Below are positions 22,897 through 34,919 of a stretch of 64,000 nt of DNA, piece after piece. The notes below the pieces were generated by a model. That model had not been told where the DNA came from. It saw only the letters and a list, made by a program, of their open reading frames with translations, and did not search any database. Source of the stretch: Dromaius novaehollandiae (Eukaryota; Chordata; Aves; Casuariiformes; Dromaiidae). The position numbers and the translations under genes are program-made. Location of the stretch: the NCBI RefSeq assembly GCF_036370855.1, contig NW_026991398.1, positions 620,001 through 684,000 on the forward strand, read 5' to 3'. Numbering within the stretch: position 1 is the first letter of the stretch; the number at the start of each line of letters is the position of its first letter.

Positions 22897-25318
22897 GTAA
22901 GTCTCTGGCTGCAGGGTGATACTACTGGGGTTCTTGGAGGGGTCTTCTGAACACAGCCCGTAACATGGGGTGATAGGCATTTTAATGCTCTCTCTCCTGG
23001 CTACTCCAGGGCATAGCAGGAGGAGGAGATGCTTCGGAGCAGGATTCCCTGCCTCAGTCTCACAGGGACATGGCATCCTGCTACTGGACAGGGCAGCCTG
23101 CTACCTTCTTCCGGAGATACTGCAGCGGTGTGCTGCTGGGGTGGGTACCCAGGTCTCCACAGGGCAGTGATTCAGAGCAGCATCCCTGTGCCCCAGGGTG
23201 CTGTGTGCCCAGGGCAGTAACTCTGCTGCGTGCAAAGGTCAGCACTCAGCCTGCCTGGGGAGCTCCCCACGGCCCTGCAGGGAGAAGCTCTGGGTGGGAG
23301 GATTGATCCTGGCCGGGCAGGTTCATTCGTGGGTCGAGGATGCTCCCACCTCCAGCTCATGCACAGGTCATGTCCAAGGGGTCTTTGCAAGAGGAAGATC
23401 AAGAGGAGGGCTACTTCCAAGGGAAGGAGCTTTCCTTCTGGTGTCTCTGCTTTCCATTTTCTCCCTAATTTTGGCAGGGAGGAGAAAGGAGAGTGTTCTG
23501 TTTTGGCAAGGAACTGGGACTCACAAACCTTCCCTCTCAGAGATCAGGAGGTCTGGGAGAAAGCTCAGCAAACCCCTTCAACCCCACCTCCAACTACAGA
23601 CAGCATCAGCACCAGCATCACCTGTGTGGTCTCCCTGGGGTTTATGTTACCTGCTCCTTATGAACTGCAGGCACAGAGATGCCTCTGGACAGTGCACTGT
23701 CCCGGGAGGTTTCTGTCGGGCAGATCTGAGCACACAAAAGGTGTGATGTGGTCTGTGAGCACTGCCTGGGAAAAGATGTTGAGAGAGAGAAAGGTCCCAG
23801 CAGGGACTGCTCCAGGCAGCAGAGCTGGGTAGGGAAGGAGAGGGAACTGCTAACAGAATCATCGTGGGAGGATGGATTTGGGCAAGTCATGGTCAGAGCC
23901 TCCAATGCAAACACATTGCACTGAGCAAGCCCCCCATGTCTCTGCTCCCACCCAGCAGAGCCTCTGCCCTGACAGCTTTGGAGTCCAGACCATGAGCCAT
24001 GTCCTCTGCAGCCAGACCTCCAGCAGAGGAGAGGGGCATCTCTCCTGCCAGGGGCCTGTTTAGCGGTGCCCGACAAAAGGGCTGAGCATGACTGCCCTGC
24101 AATGGCACCTTCTGCCAGGTGGCATGCCCAGCAGGTAAGGTGAAGGCTTTCCCGGGTGAAGGCTTTCCCAAGTGTCCCTCTGTCTCTCTCCTTGCCTCTC
24201 TTGGAAGCAGGATCATGGTGTTGCTCCTTGTTTCCTCTCTTGTCCATGCTGCTCCTGTTCTTCTCTCAGGCTGTCTGGGTGTATGGCTATTCAGCTGCAG
24301 TTCAGTCACCAACACTACGAGTTGGGTAACAGAGGGGTCTGCATGGAAGTGAGGGGTGTGCAGCCCCCTTCTAAGCTGTGCGGCTCCAGGAAATGCAGTC
24401 TATGGGGTTGGGAAATGAGCTGATCCTCCCTTAAGGAGAGCCCCTCTGCAGTCCTGATGGTCCTTTGACTGTTTCCCTGTGGTGCCCTGCCAGGCTGCGA
24501 GCTGCCCTCCAGAAAGGCACTGCTGTCTCGTAGCATATCTGTAATATCTGAGAGACCGTGAAGACAGTACAGAGATGCGGAGAATATGGAGATGATGGTG
24601 GGAGGCTGTATATGAGCATCTGAAAAGAGCCCTGTGTGTCCTGTGGTGCCTGGAGAAAGGGAGAGAAGGTTGGAGATCTGCACTTTGAAACTGGACTCCG
24701 CTGCTCTCAGCAGGGGCTGGTTTCCTTTTAGGGCAACATATGAGTGTGATCGTCCATGAGCTCCACGAGGTGGGAGCACAGAACAGCTGGGAACAAGACT
24801 AATAGACAGACCAGCTGTCCTCACGCTGCAGCATGGGACAGTGAATCCGTTTTTCTCAGGATTCACTGTAGAAACGGCACGGATTTCTACCTTTGAGGAA
24901 CACTGCCCAGGGGTGACAAGGACATCTCAGAGAAAATAAAAAATCCCAGAAACTCTCTTCCTCAAAGCTCATTCTTTAGAATGGGGAATGAAGATGCTGG
25001 AAAGCCTTTCTAGATGATGGGTGGATTTCAGCTAACAGAAATGGTGAATGTCAGGGCTGGTCACCTCCCTTCCCTCATTCCCTGTGTTGTACAGCAGGAC
25101 TGACTCCTCTGGAGCCCATGGGCAGAGGCCCCTGCACCTCACAGCAGCACACTCAGCCAGGGCAAAGTGGAGCTCAGCAAGGGAGCTGCACAGAGATCCT
25201 CTCAGTAAAGAGAGAGGCAATGTAGGGGATTGTATGGGAACTGCAACAGCTGGGGGCTTTTTTGCTTGAACAGTCTCTCCTAACTGCTCAATGTCTATTC
25301 TCCTTTGGACAGTCCCCC

Positions 25319-26296
25319 ATGCCTGGAGAGAGCAAAATCTCCAACAGCAGCTCCCTCAACAAGTTATCCCTCCTGCCATTCTCTGACACACGGGAGCTGC
25401 AGCTCTTGCACTTCTCGCTCTTCCTGGGCATCTACCTGGCTGCCCTCCTGGGCAACGGCCTCATCATCACAGCTGTAGCCTGCGACCATCGCCTCCACAC
25501 CCCCATGTACTTCTTCCTCTTCAACCTCTCCCTCCTGGACCTTGGCTCCATCTCCACCACTGTCCCCAAATCCATGGCCAATTCCTTATGGGACACCAGG
25601 GCCATTTCCTACTCGGAGTGTGCTGCCCAGGTCTTCCTGGCTGTCTTCTTCTTTGGAGGAGAGTATTCTCTCCTCACTGTCATGGCCTATGACCGCTATG
25701 TTGCCATCTGCAGACCCCTGCACTACGGGATCCTCATGAGCAGCAGAGCTTGTGTCAAAATGGCAGCAGCTGCCTGGGCCAGTGGTTTTCTCAATGCTCT
25801 CCTGCACACTGGGAACACCTTTTCAATACCACTCTGCCAAGGCAACACAGTGGAGCAGTTCTTCTGTGAAGTTCCCCAGCTCCTCAAGCTCTCCTGCTCA
25901 GAATCCTACCCCGGGGAAGCTCTGGTCCTTATGGTTAGTGCCTGTTTAGCTTCAGGATGTTTCATTTTCATTGTGGTGTCCTACGTGCAGATCTTCACTG
26001 CTGTGCTGAGGATCCCCTCTGAGCAGGGCCGGCACAAAGCCTTTTCCATGTGCCTCCCGCACCTGGCCGTGGTCTCCCTGTTTATCAGCACTGCAATGAT
26101 TGCCTACCTGAAGCCCCCCTCCATCTCCTCCCCATCTCTGGATCTGGTGGTGGCTGTTCTGTACGCGGTGGTGCCTCCAACTCTGAACCCCCTCATCTAC
26201 AGCATGAGGAACAAGGAGCTCCAGGATGCCCTGAGGAAAGTGATTTCATGGCCATTTTTCAACAGTGGTAACATTGCCATTGCTCTCCACAAATGA
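25319..26296 (+). CDS. Olfactory receptor OR-A, intact, OR14-like (avian gamma-c type)
   Basis: The intact single coding exon encodes 325 residues. The ATG at 25,319 was chosen because it lies seven bases after a conserved acceptor (TTTGGACAG ending at 25,312) and gives a normal N-terminus. Visible features: N-glycosylation sequon N9-S-S, GN at 45-46 in TM1, PMYFFL at 62-67, C101, MAYDRYVAIC at 122-131, extracellular-loop cysteines C173, C183 and C193, SY at 221-222, KAFSMCLPHL at 240-249 and PLIYS at 291-295. These are the class signatures of a seven-helix odorant receptor. Wording such as AYLKPPSISSP matches the expanded bird OR14-like group. It should act in cilia of olfactory neurons through Golf; the ligand is unknown. 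TGA is at 26,294-26,296. Confidence 0.93.
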   Translation: MPGESKISNSSSLNKLSLLPFSDTRELQLLHFSLFLGIYLAALLGNGLIITAVACDHRLHTPMYFFLFNLSLLDLGSISTTVPKSMANSLWDTRAISYSECAAQVFLAVFFFGGEYSLLTVMAYDRYVAICRPLHYGILMSSRACVKMAAAAWASGFLNALLHTGNTFSIPLCQGNTVEQFFCEVPQLLKLSCSESYPGEALVLMVSACLASGCFIFIVVSYVQIFTAVLRIPSEQGRHKAFSMCLPHLAVVSLFISTAMIAYLKPPSISSPSLDLVVAVLYAVVPPTLNPLIYSMRNKELQDALRKVISWPFFNSGNIAIALHK

Positions 26297-26493
26297 CTCC
26301 CATGGTATCCCATACCAGGACTGAGCACTGTTTGTTCACTATTGTTACTTTGATCAGTAGTATTTGTTATCCTGTTGGTGTACAAATGCTTGGATTCATT
26401 CTACCTTTACTGAGACTCCTCTGTCTCACCTGGTGCCCATATAGAATTGTTTCCAACGCTGGGTCAGAGCTGACTCCCTCACAGTATCTCTGA

Positions 26494-26499
26494 AATAAA
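26494..26499 (+). terminator. AATAAA poly(A) signal of OR-A
   Basis: AATAAA lies about 200 bases after the OR-A stop. A comparable AATAAA follows OR-B at 43,630-43,635. Confidence 0.5.
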
Positions 26500-29270
26500 G
26501 TAGGTTCTTTCTGGTGTAGAGCTTGAAGGCTGGGCTTCATCCAAAGCTGCTGTCAAGAATAGGCCCAAGGAAATCATGACCAAAAGGGCTGCTGCTAATG
26601 GGGTTCTCCATGGGTTCAGGAGCAAAAAGCTCATAGTCATGTAATGATCTCTTAGAGACCAAGGGCTGGATTTAGCACTCCCCCATCGGTGTCCAGTGAC
26701 AGTGGAGGGGATGAATGGTCACAGATTCACATAGCCAGAGCTGTGCCACATGTTAAAGCACAGTGTCAGATGCCTGTCCCTCTGGAGGGGAAGCTGGAGG
26801 TGCCAGGAGAGCTCAGAAGCTCTCCTGGGACAGCATGTTCTAAGGGTGGGCAGAGAGAAGAGTTTCACAGAGGGCGAGATCGTCCAAGGTGGAGTCATCT
26901 AAAGGCCAAGTGTGAAACCCAGGTATCTGGGGGCAAAGGAGGACTCTGCAATCCCAGGAGAGGCAGTGGGGACCCATCTGGCACAGGGAAGGGAGCCTGT
27001 AGAGCGATTCATGTCATCACCAATGAAATACCAGGGGCGGGATATAGAGCCACACCTGGACACAACTAGCTCCCTTGGAAATGCTCCACAGTCCTTGCAA
27101 GCACCTGCCACATCTGCAGTCCCCCTGCAGGGATTAGAGGCTGTGATCCCCATTTGGTTGGGTCTGCTCCCACCCTGACCAGCACGGCCAGTGCAGAGTC
27201 ACCTCATGGCCCTGTGGCCTCACAGCCTGCTCATTCTGCAGAGCAGTGCCAGCAGCTTGGGGCTCTGCAGAACAGGGGAGGGGGTGTGGGAATGGCCAGC
27301 AAGATCAGAGGAGTGACTGGGAGAGATGAGAAGGAAGTGGGACTGGGCTTGAAAGCGTGTTGGAGAGAAAAATACTGACGTACCTTAAAAAAAAAAACAA
27401 AAACCTTCAGAGTGTGAGTACACTAAAGCGAGCTTACGGTACAGAGACAGAAGTCCTCGCTGTCCTGACCCTCCCCATGGCCTGGGCAGTGCCTGAAGAA
27501 GGATTAATGCTCCCCACCCTCCCAGCTCATAATGCCATCATCCCTCCTGGTGGGTGGCACCAAAAAAAAAAAAAAAGGCTGGAATCCTTTGTGGGAGTCT
27601 GCATTGAAGGAAGCAGGACCCAGAAGCCATATCACTTTGCTGCTGTCCCTCAGGCCAGGTCCCCAGCACATGACCTTGAGACCATCTCCCTCACCCTGCA
27701 TGCTGGTCCTCACCCCAAAAGTCACATCCAGAAAGGGGTCCATGCCCAGCTGGAGGACAGTGTGTCCTGCTGTGAGCTCTGGGAGGACGAGCCCTCTCCT
27801 GGGTCCTCTGCAGGGCTGGCAGGGAGCATGCAGAGGAGGTCCTGGGGCAGTCTACTCGGCCTGTAGACCATCCTCCTCCCACGGGAGCCCTCAAGCAGGG
27901 TGCTTCAGGGCAAAGATCCAGCCCACCTTGTTGTTGGATGAACAGAGAGGAGAAGCTGTCCCAGGAAACTCCTCACACACCCAGTCCCTGGTACCAGCCA
28001 TCTCCAGCACTGGCCATTCCCCATGGTCCTGGTGAGGGCTGATCTTTGAATGTGACCAGCTCCGTCTGCCTGCTGGGCTCAGCACCTGTGTGGGGGGAAT
28101 GGCCACCCCGCCTGGCCTCTCCCTGGGCCCAGACCCCAGCAGACCCCAGAGCATGGCCTTCTGCTAACCCTGGGGGACAGGATCAGGGCTGGGCAGGGGC
28201 TGGGGACTGGTGGGAGGCTGCTGGGCAGGAGGGCCTTGGGGGAGGGGGCACTGAGGGCTGTCATGGGAACCATGCTGGGGGACATTTCCCCACCCTGAAC
28301 GCACCCTGTCCTGTGCGGTGCCTGCACAGTGGGGCCATGGGGCCACATGGAGGGCAGCAGGGCTGGGCCAGCGCAGGGACAGGAGGGAGACAGGAGCCAC
28401 GACACTCCAGGAGCTCCCGACAGTCCTGGAGGGGAACCACTGCTGCTAGCAGAGTCGGGGATTTCTCGAGGGCTGCAGCCAGTGGCACAGGCTGCCAGGA
28501 CTCCCAGACCCAGCACAGGTGGTTGGAGCCCAGTAACGCAGCTCACGGTGCCCTCCGTCCTGCATCACTGTCCTCTCTCAGGTGCACTGTCAAGTGTGTC
28601 ACTTCCTGCACAGGCAGGGAGAGGAGCTGCTGGAGGTCTTGTGTTCCCACCCCTGCTGATCTCGGCTCTGCCCTGGTGTCAGCCCACAGCCTCTGCCCGG
28701 GGTCATGTTATGTCTCCCTACACTCTCCTCTGAGACCATGTAGAGACTTGCAATACATAGCTCTGCTTGGAGCTGGCCACCACGGCCCACCTGCACAGGG
28801 CCTGGAGATCCCAGCAAGGCTGTGCTTGGAGGTGAGGCTGTGATTGTCCTTGGTCAAAGTAGATGGGATGGTCTGGCTGGTGGCCAGGAGAGGAAAGGAC
28901 GAGAGACAACAAGGAGAAGATGCAGTAAAGCAAAATTCAAAAGAGTTTAATGAAAACAAAAATAATCATGAGCGCTGAGCAGCATTGGGGCAGAGGTCCA
29001 GAGTTTTTAAAAAATTCTCCTTGAGAAAGCACTTAACAACCTGATCTAACTGTAAAGTTAGCCCAGCTCAGAGCAGATCGTGGTCCTGGAGATCTCCAGC
29101 GGTCCCTCCCAATCCAAATGCTCCAGGAGGAAGGGGCTGGAAGGAGGAGTCCTGGGCAGGGGACACTGCTGTGGGGTTGAGGCCTTGCTGGCATTTGTAC
29201 TGCCTGGTCAAGCCCATCCTCAGAGCCACACAGGGAGTGAGTTCATCCTCAAAAGGATGGTCAGACAGAG
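26500..29270. other. 3' flank of OR-A, no gene recognised
   Basis: The proximal part (about 26,690-27,350) shares blocks with the 3' flanks of OR-B and OR-C. The remainder is GC-rich single-copy or degenerate sequence. A stretch near 28,085-28,195 resembles 45,520-45,640. Two A runs (27,387-27,396 and 27,562-27,575) and a short CR1-like tail around 29,080-29,110 are present. Open frames are short and mutually overlapping; none looks like a real protein. Confidence 0.5.
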
Positions 29271-29680
29271 GTCTGTGAAGAGAGAAGAGTCAGAGGAAGA
29301 AGGACAGAGAGGCAGAAGAAGGGATCTGAAACATGTCAATTTAATTAAAGTAGCTCCTCAGAAGAAAGTTTCTCCATGCAGAGTGTTGGTAGCAAATGTA
29401 TTTTGGTGAATAATGTGTATATGTATGTATGCTTGCATAGACAGACTAATGACTCTAGTGCATGAACATGGTGCTGCCAATTAATAAGAAAGAAAAAAAT
29501 ATGTGGCAATGGTAAAAAAAATGTGTGAAGTTTTGGAAATGAGGATTTTTTTAATCAATCGCTGAGTTATTCTTTGAGAAGATTTCAACTTATAACTAGA
29601 CTCTACTTTTTGGGCTTGATTCATTTGGCCACATCGAGAGGCTATTGCTGCCTGAGATGCCCTGGGGTAGCTGTGTTGCT

Positions 29681-30182
29681 TGTGCACCTTAGCTGTTAGT
29701 TAAGCTAATGCCTGAAAGGCATGTCCAAACCTTGCCTACACACTAGTGGCACCAGCACCACGTCTCTGTCACTCAGGGGGTGGAGTACAGTGAGAACACC
29801 CGCGGGAGATCTGGTGAGGAGTCAGGGGACTGGCAGAGTACGTGATCACAGCCCAGCGTGTGCTCTCTGCACACTGATCAAAACCCCTCAAGGCTGGACA
29901 CGCATATTACATTTTGTCAACTATTTCTAGCTGCTTTGCAGCCAGGAGCTACTCAAGGTTAGCACAGCTGAGATAAAGAAATAGTTCTAGGAGATAAAAG
30001 GGGCCCTTAGGGTACACAGAGTGAGTCCTGCCTGGGCATCCGACCTGTGCATCCAACATCCTCCCATCAGCAACCCCCTCATGCAGTTCCCAGTTCAGTA
30101 AATCTACTCTGTTTAACCCCTCACGAACCTGAAGTGTCCCTACACCAATATCTGACCCTCCCTTTCCTGCCTTGCGGTCACA
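29681..30182 (+). repeat. LTR-like unit 2 (about 502 bp)
   Basis: This is the direct counterpart of 18,706-18,209, starting TGTGCACCTTAGC and ending GTCACA. Here no retroviral coding sequence is attached upstream; instead the left neighbour is palindrome-arm sequence ending at about 29,676. Confidence 0.4.
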
Positions 30183-30639
30183 CCATCCTCACACCCTCCC
30201 AGAAAAAACAGCACATTTCTGTTTACACTTTTCCCACAGGCCCTGGTTTTGTTTGCCTTGCACCCTCATTGGTGTTTCTGAGAATATTGCCCTGGTAATT
30301 CCTATTTCAGCCAGCAATTCCATTAAACTAGGACCTCTTTTTGTTACCTGTGGTGTCTGCAATCCCTCCTGCTGTTATCTACTTAGAGGCACCACAAGTC
30401 AGGGGAGACATCTCCACACACACACATATTAACAGCTGACACAAGAGAGCTTCAGTCTGGGGGACCTTTAGAAACCTGAGGGTTTGGCCAACAGAAACCT
30501 CAGGATGTTTTACAAGGAGAAGGGCAAGTCCTGCACCTGGGGAAGGATAACTCCATGCATCAGGGCAGGATGGCAACTTGCTGGCTGAGGAGTGACTCTG
30601 AGGAGAAGGGCCTGGGCTGCATTAGGAAGAGCTTGGCCA

Positions 30640-31560
30640 GCAGACCAGGGGAGCCATTATCCCCCTTGTCTCAGCACTGCTGTGGCCACAGCTGCAGTAG
30701 TGTGTCCCAGGGTGGGACTCCCAGGAGCTTCTCTTGGTAGTGGGAAACAGCATGAGAAGGGGAAACAGCCACAAACTGCAACTTGGGAGGTTCAGGCTGG
30801 ACATTAATGTGAATGAATGCCACTCAAAGAGTAGTGCTGTGCTGCCAGAGATCACCCAGAGGGAGTCTGTGATCAGCTCCTGGCTCTGTGTTTCAAGGAA
30901 CAGCCAGTGAGGATGGAGAGACACCAGTAAAGGGAGGGAGATCCTGGAGTGGGAGCAAGGTGGGGAAGCAGGTTTACAGTGTGCAGGGACACAGCAGCAG
31001 GCATGGGACAGTGTAGGACAGCCGGTGGTGGAGACAGTCAAGGGCACAGGGAAGCCTGAGGGCCGCTTGTCCCCCAGGGGACTCCAAGAGGTGCTGTGTC
31101 ATTGTCCTGCACTCGGCATTGCGCACCCCCACATGCAGCCTGCCCCCAGGAAAAGCCCTGGGAAACATGGGAGAAAAGGATCTGCCTTCCCAGGGGCTGG
31201 GTGTCCATCCTTGCCCATTTTACTTGATCAAACACATCAAGGTTGACTTGGCATTAAAAACACCTGCACATTGCCTTTGCCTGCTTGTAGCTGGTCATCA
31301 CCAATTTCTGCTCGAATTAGCCCCTGGGGAGTCTTTGTTGCTCATGGCCCTCAGTGGGACCCACTAACACTCAAAGAAACCTTGGGCTTTGCTTCTGACT
31401 TTGACTTCTTGAACATTTCATTCGATCTCTTTCCAGTAGCTACAGTTCATGGACGCAGCACCAAATACACCACGGGGATCATTAAAATGAAAAAGCCCTG
31501 ATGAACTGTGTCTCTTCCCGTAATTTTCTTCAAGTCTTGTATGGCTAATTGGAGAAGTTT
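30640..31560 (-). repeat. S segment, copy 2
   Basis: This inverted copy of 16,780-17,720 lies within IR1 right. A TG/CA dinucleotide tract near 30,414-30,427 marks the same position as the tract at 17,971 in copy 1's neighbourhood. Confidence 0.7.
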
Positions 31561-32569
31561 GGGTTGTGTCACAGTGGTGGGGTGCCCTGTGCTCGGGATG
31601 GGTGGTGGCTCCAGTGTCTTTGTACTTCTCATGAGAGGAAGTGTCTGGAGAGAGCAGTGCTGTGCGTGGGGAGTGCTGCCAGGCTGGGGAGCTGGGGGAG
31701 CCCTTGGAGGTGAGGAGGTGACTTGGCTCGCAGGGCCCAGGCTGCCCTGGTGGCCAGAGCCAGGGATGCTGGCAGCCTGCTGCCTTCTGTGCGCTGAGGT
31801 TCAGGCCTTGAGTTTCCAAAGCTCTTGCCAGGATCTGCAGCCAGATATGCCACATAGACTGTGAAGTACATAGACATATGGATCTTAGAGTATTTGGAGT
31901 ACAAGAGGTCATCTTTCAGAAAGGGTTCCTTGCTGGAGATTCTTGAAGCTAACACTCCTGGGATCTGTGCAACCACAGGTTTTTTTAGGCTGGAGACATA
32001 GCAGTTGCCTCTCTCTGCTATTAGCTAAGGCTACGTGGGGAATACTGCCCATATACCTAATTGGTGCAGACACTCTTTTCTTCTCATGTGGCAGGACCCT
32101 AGAAACTCTTTGCTAACAATGCAGTAGTATCCCCCAATTAGGCGTTACTTTACCATCCGATTAATCCCCCTACAATCCAGTGAAATATAGCTGGAAGAGA
32201 GGGTCCTGAGCTCTTCCTGCTGAAGGCCAAGCTGCTTCAGGGCTCTCTGCTGCACTCTGTACACTGCGCACTGCCCTGGGCTCTGACACCAGACATCCAG
32301 GGCTGACATCTAGCAGGAGGACGCAGAGAGCAGTTTAGATCACGTGGGACTTTTTTCACCCACACAGTTACCAAGCAAATGGTGTTGCCACAGTGCAGAA
32401 CTCAGAGGCACTCTTCCACGTGGCAATGCCACAGTCATTAGCTTTTAAAATGGGCAAAATAAGGGAGACTTCCAAAGACAAAGTATTTACTCAGAATATA
32501 ATTGACTTTTAAAACCACTTCTCCCAGTTGTCCAGTGACTACAGTTAGTCGTGATGCTCAAGGACTTCC

Positions 32570-33430
32570 CTGCAAGTCAGCAGGAAATACTTCAGGGGTC
32601 ATCGCTCAGAACCAGCTTGCAGAGCTGAAGTTGTTTTGTGCAGATAACTTGCAAATCTCCTCAGAATTAAGTTCCTCACCTTCCCATGTGCTCCTCTCTG
32701 CTCTAAGGGAGTCATTTCTGACCTGACAGATCAGGTGTCCAGCTCAGCTGAGCACGTTTTGCAGTGTGTCACTGAGCTGGTTGAGGCCTGCAGGTTCTGA
32801 AGCTCCTGCCTGATGAGCTCAGGCACAGCCTGGGTCTTAGCTCACTTGTGGACTCTTCTTTGCAAGTGAACCCCCTGTGAGATGACATCCCAAGTGTGGA
32901 TCTGAGGCTAATTTGGAGAAAGGTGCCGTCTTGGCAGTGAGGTGTGGATAAAAGCAAGTGAGGGTCAGTTCCTTCTAGAGCAGTGCAGGGCTGTCCCAGC
33001 AGGCCTTGCACAGTTCAGCTCACCCACCCATCATCAAACTGCACATTGGAGCCTGCAGGATGACTCCTCCTTGGTAGCATGCTATAAAAAAGCCCTCTGG
33101 CTGGTAATAATCCATCATGTGCTGCTTTGGGAAGGTCAAGCTGCCAAAGGAAGCCTCCAGATAATGTCCATGGTGTCTCTGGGTGATAGGGGCAGCACGC
33201 TGGGCTTGGAGGAGACCTAGGTGAGGAGCTGTGCATTGCTTGGTGGCAGGTCTGCTCCAGAGGGCTAGTCCTGAGCAGGGTGGCCATAAGGCGATGCCTT
33301 ATGTAGGTATGTTCCTGTGTGGTGCTGGGAAATGTGACCCAGGAACTATGGGAACCTTTCTGGAGCATTAGCTGGTCACCAGGAGAAGCATCTCCAGACC
33401 TCTCAGTTGGACAACTTATTTCTTTCCATT
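32570..33430. other. Unique remainder of the arm insertion, no gene seen
   Basis: About 0.86 kb lies between the end of IR1 right and the resumption of the palindrome arm. I see no partner for it elsewhere in the window and no protein-like frame. Confidence 0.5.
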
Positions 33431-34919
33431 TCTAGAAAGGGAAGTCCAGACAACTGGGTTAGCCAGAGGCATCTGCACTGCAGGGGTCTGGCACTGGGTG
33501 AGATAATTCCCATCCCTGTTGTCACCTCAAATGGAGTCACGCTTCATTGACAATGCAGGGAATGAAAAGGGAGTGTGGCTAGAGGTGTAGGGACTCTTTT
33601 AAGATGTCAGTGTAACACAGGTATGTTGAGATTGGTGCAAATTACGCCATCGATAAATAGAGCGTTTTCACTGAAGCTGATCAGCCTGTTTTCCTCTATC
33701 AGCTGTGAGCATGCGACATCTCATGGTGCGACTCACTGTGTGCAACGAGAAAGCAGTGGCAAGGAAGATCCTGGGCAGGGAGTGGTTTGAGGGGCACTGG
33801 ACTTGTGTGAGACACAAAGATATCATTTTTAATAGTGTAGGCCTTATTATAAAAGATATCTTTAGAAACTGTCAATAGAAATGAAAGAAGAAAGAAATTT
33901 TAAAAATTATCTAAACTAAAAAGGAAACATGTTTCTTTACACTTTTCAGCTTTTAAAATTTCTTTGTGTTATTTTCTTTTTCTCATTATTTTTGTGTTCT
34001 TGTTTTCTCCTTTTTCTTAGTATCTTGTTTTGCTTAGTTCTTTTTTGATACACTAATGTTTTTTGGAGAATCTTTATTTTCTTTTTTGAAAGGGAAAATG
34101 ATTTTCAGAACTGGGCTGGGATGCAGTCACAGGGTCATGGACGGCTGGTGCCACTGCAGGTGCCCTGGTCCCCTCTGCCCAGCCTCCCTCTGCAGCTCCC
34201 AGGGGCTCCGGTCTCCCGCAGGTCCTGTGTGAGAGCTGCCAGGCCCAGGCATATGCCTCAGAGACACCAGGGCCTCTCCAAGTGCCACTGGGTGCTTGTG
34301 GTTGTACTGAAGCTTGCCTTGTCTTTCAGCAGTCTTATTGTCTCTTTAGCCAGATCCTTTGTTCTGCTTCTTGTCTATCCTTTCCTATCTATCTGTCGAG
34401 AACATTTCAAGGAAGGTTATGTCTTGTGGGAAGTGGACCTCACCGGAGGCAGCTTGGACTTGGCATAGAGTTGAGGAGTGTCTTTTATCTTTTATTAAAC
34501 TGTTTTAAACATTATTTTTGTTTGATCGCCATTAAGATAAATCTTTCTGTGCCTTTTTGCAGCTAGTTCTCTAAGGAAAGCAGGTGGGAATTGGTGCACA
34601 TGAGTTGTAACCTTCAGCTAGAGACTTGAGAGGAAAAACGTTAGATTTTAACCAGAGTGCTCTAAGTCCCCAGTGGCTGATGATGGAATTGGCAGGGCTG
34701 GGGAGCTGGGGAGGAAGGCTGTCCATACATGTCTCCTATCAAAAAGCCTGCTTGTCCTACATGCCCAGACATCATCTGGTGACTGAGTGGGTCAGTGTGA
34801 ATTGGAGAATGTGGGTATCACTTATTGTGAAAACTGAAGAATAAAGAAAAACTTCAGAAGCAGACATCTTTTGTTTTCAGGTGCTCATTGAAATCTGCCT
34901 AATTTCAGTACTCTCCTGA

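Larger units (their letters stand above)
20196..27400 (+). repeat. OR-bearing segmental duplication, segment A
   Basis: The segment is collinear with B (about 37,620-44,440, plus) and C (reverse of about 55,400-48,440). Shared landmarks in order are the CR1 piece, the text around AAGACACCATGTGTGCAATG (21,825; 38,807), the leader block ending in a splice donor (22,897; 40,444) and the OR coding exon. A 3' flank follows with GATGCCTGTCCCTCTGGAGG (26,769), similar to 43,87x. By eye A and B are above 90 percent identical in the CR1 part and less in the flanks. Confidence 0.75.
29681..32570. repeat. Inverted duplicate IR1, right copy
   Basis: This is the inverted partner of 15,755-18,712. It begins precisely at the TG edge of an LTR-like unit and sits inside the left palindrome arm. 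The last matching text is near CTCAAGGACTTCC at about 32,555. Confidence 0.78.

Noticed and set aside
22088-24866. Several 100-200 codon frames in the OR-A leader region
   Set aside because: They overlap on both strands, are not conserved in frame in segments B and C, and have no recognisable domain.
25262-25318. Upstream extension of the OR-A frame
   Set aside because: It begins at a TTG codon and crosses the conserved acceptor. The ATG at 25,319 gives a normal receptor N-terminus.
29681-30182. Calling this a certain solo LTR
   Set aside because: It has TG...CA ends and an ATTAAA box. However, similarity to the other copy continues past the end, and no target duplication or primer-binding site could be shown, so it is listed only as LTR-like.
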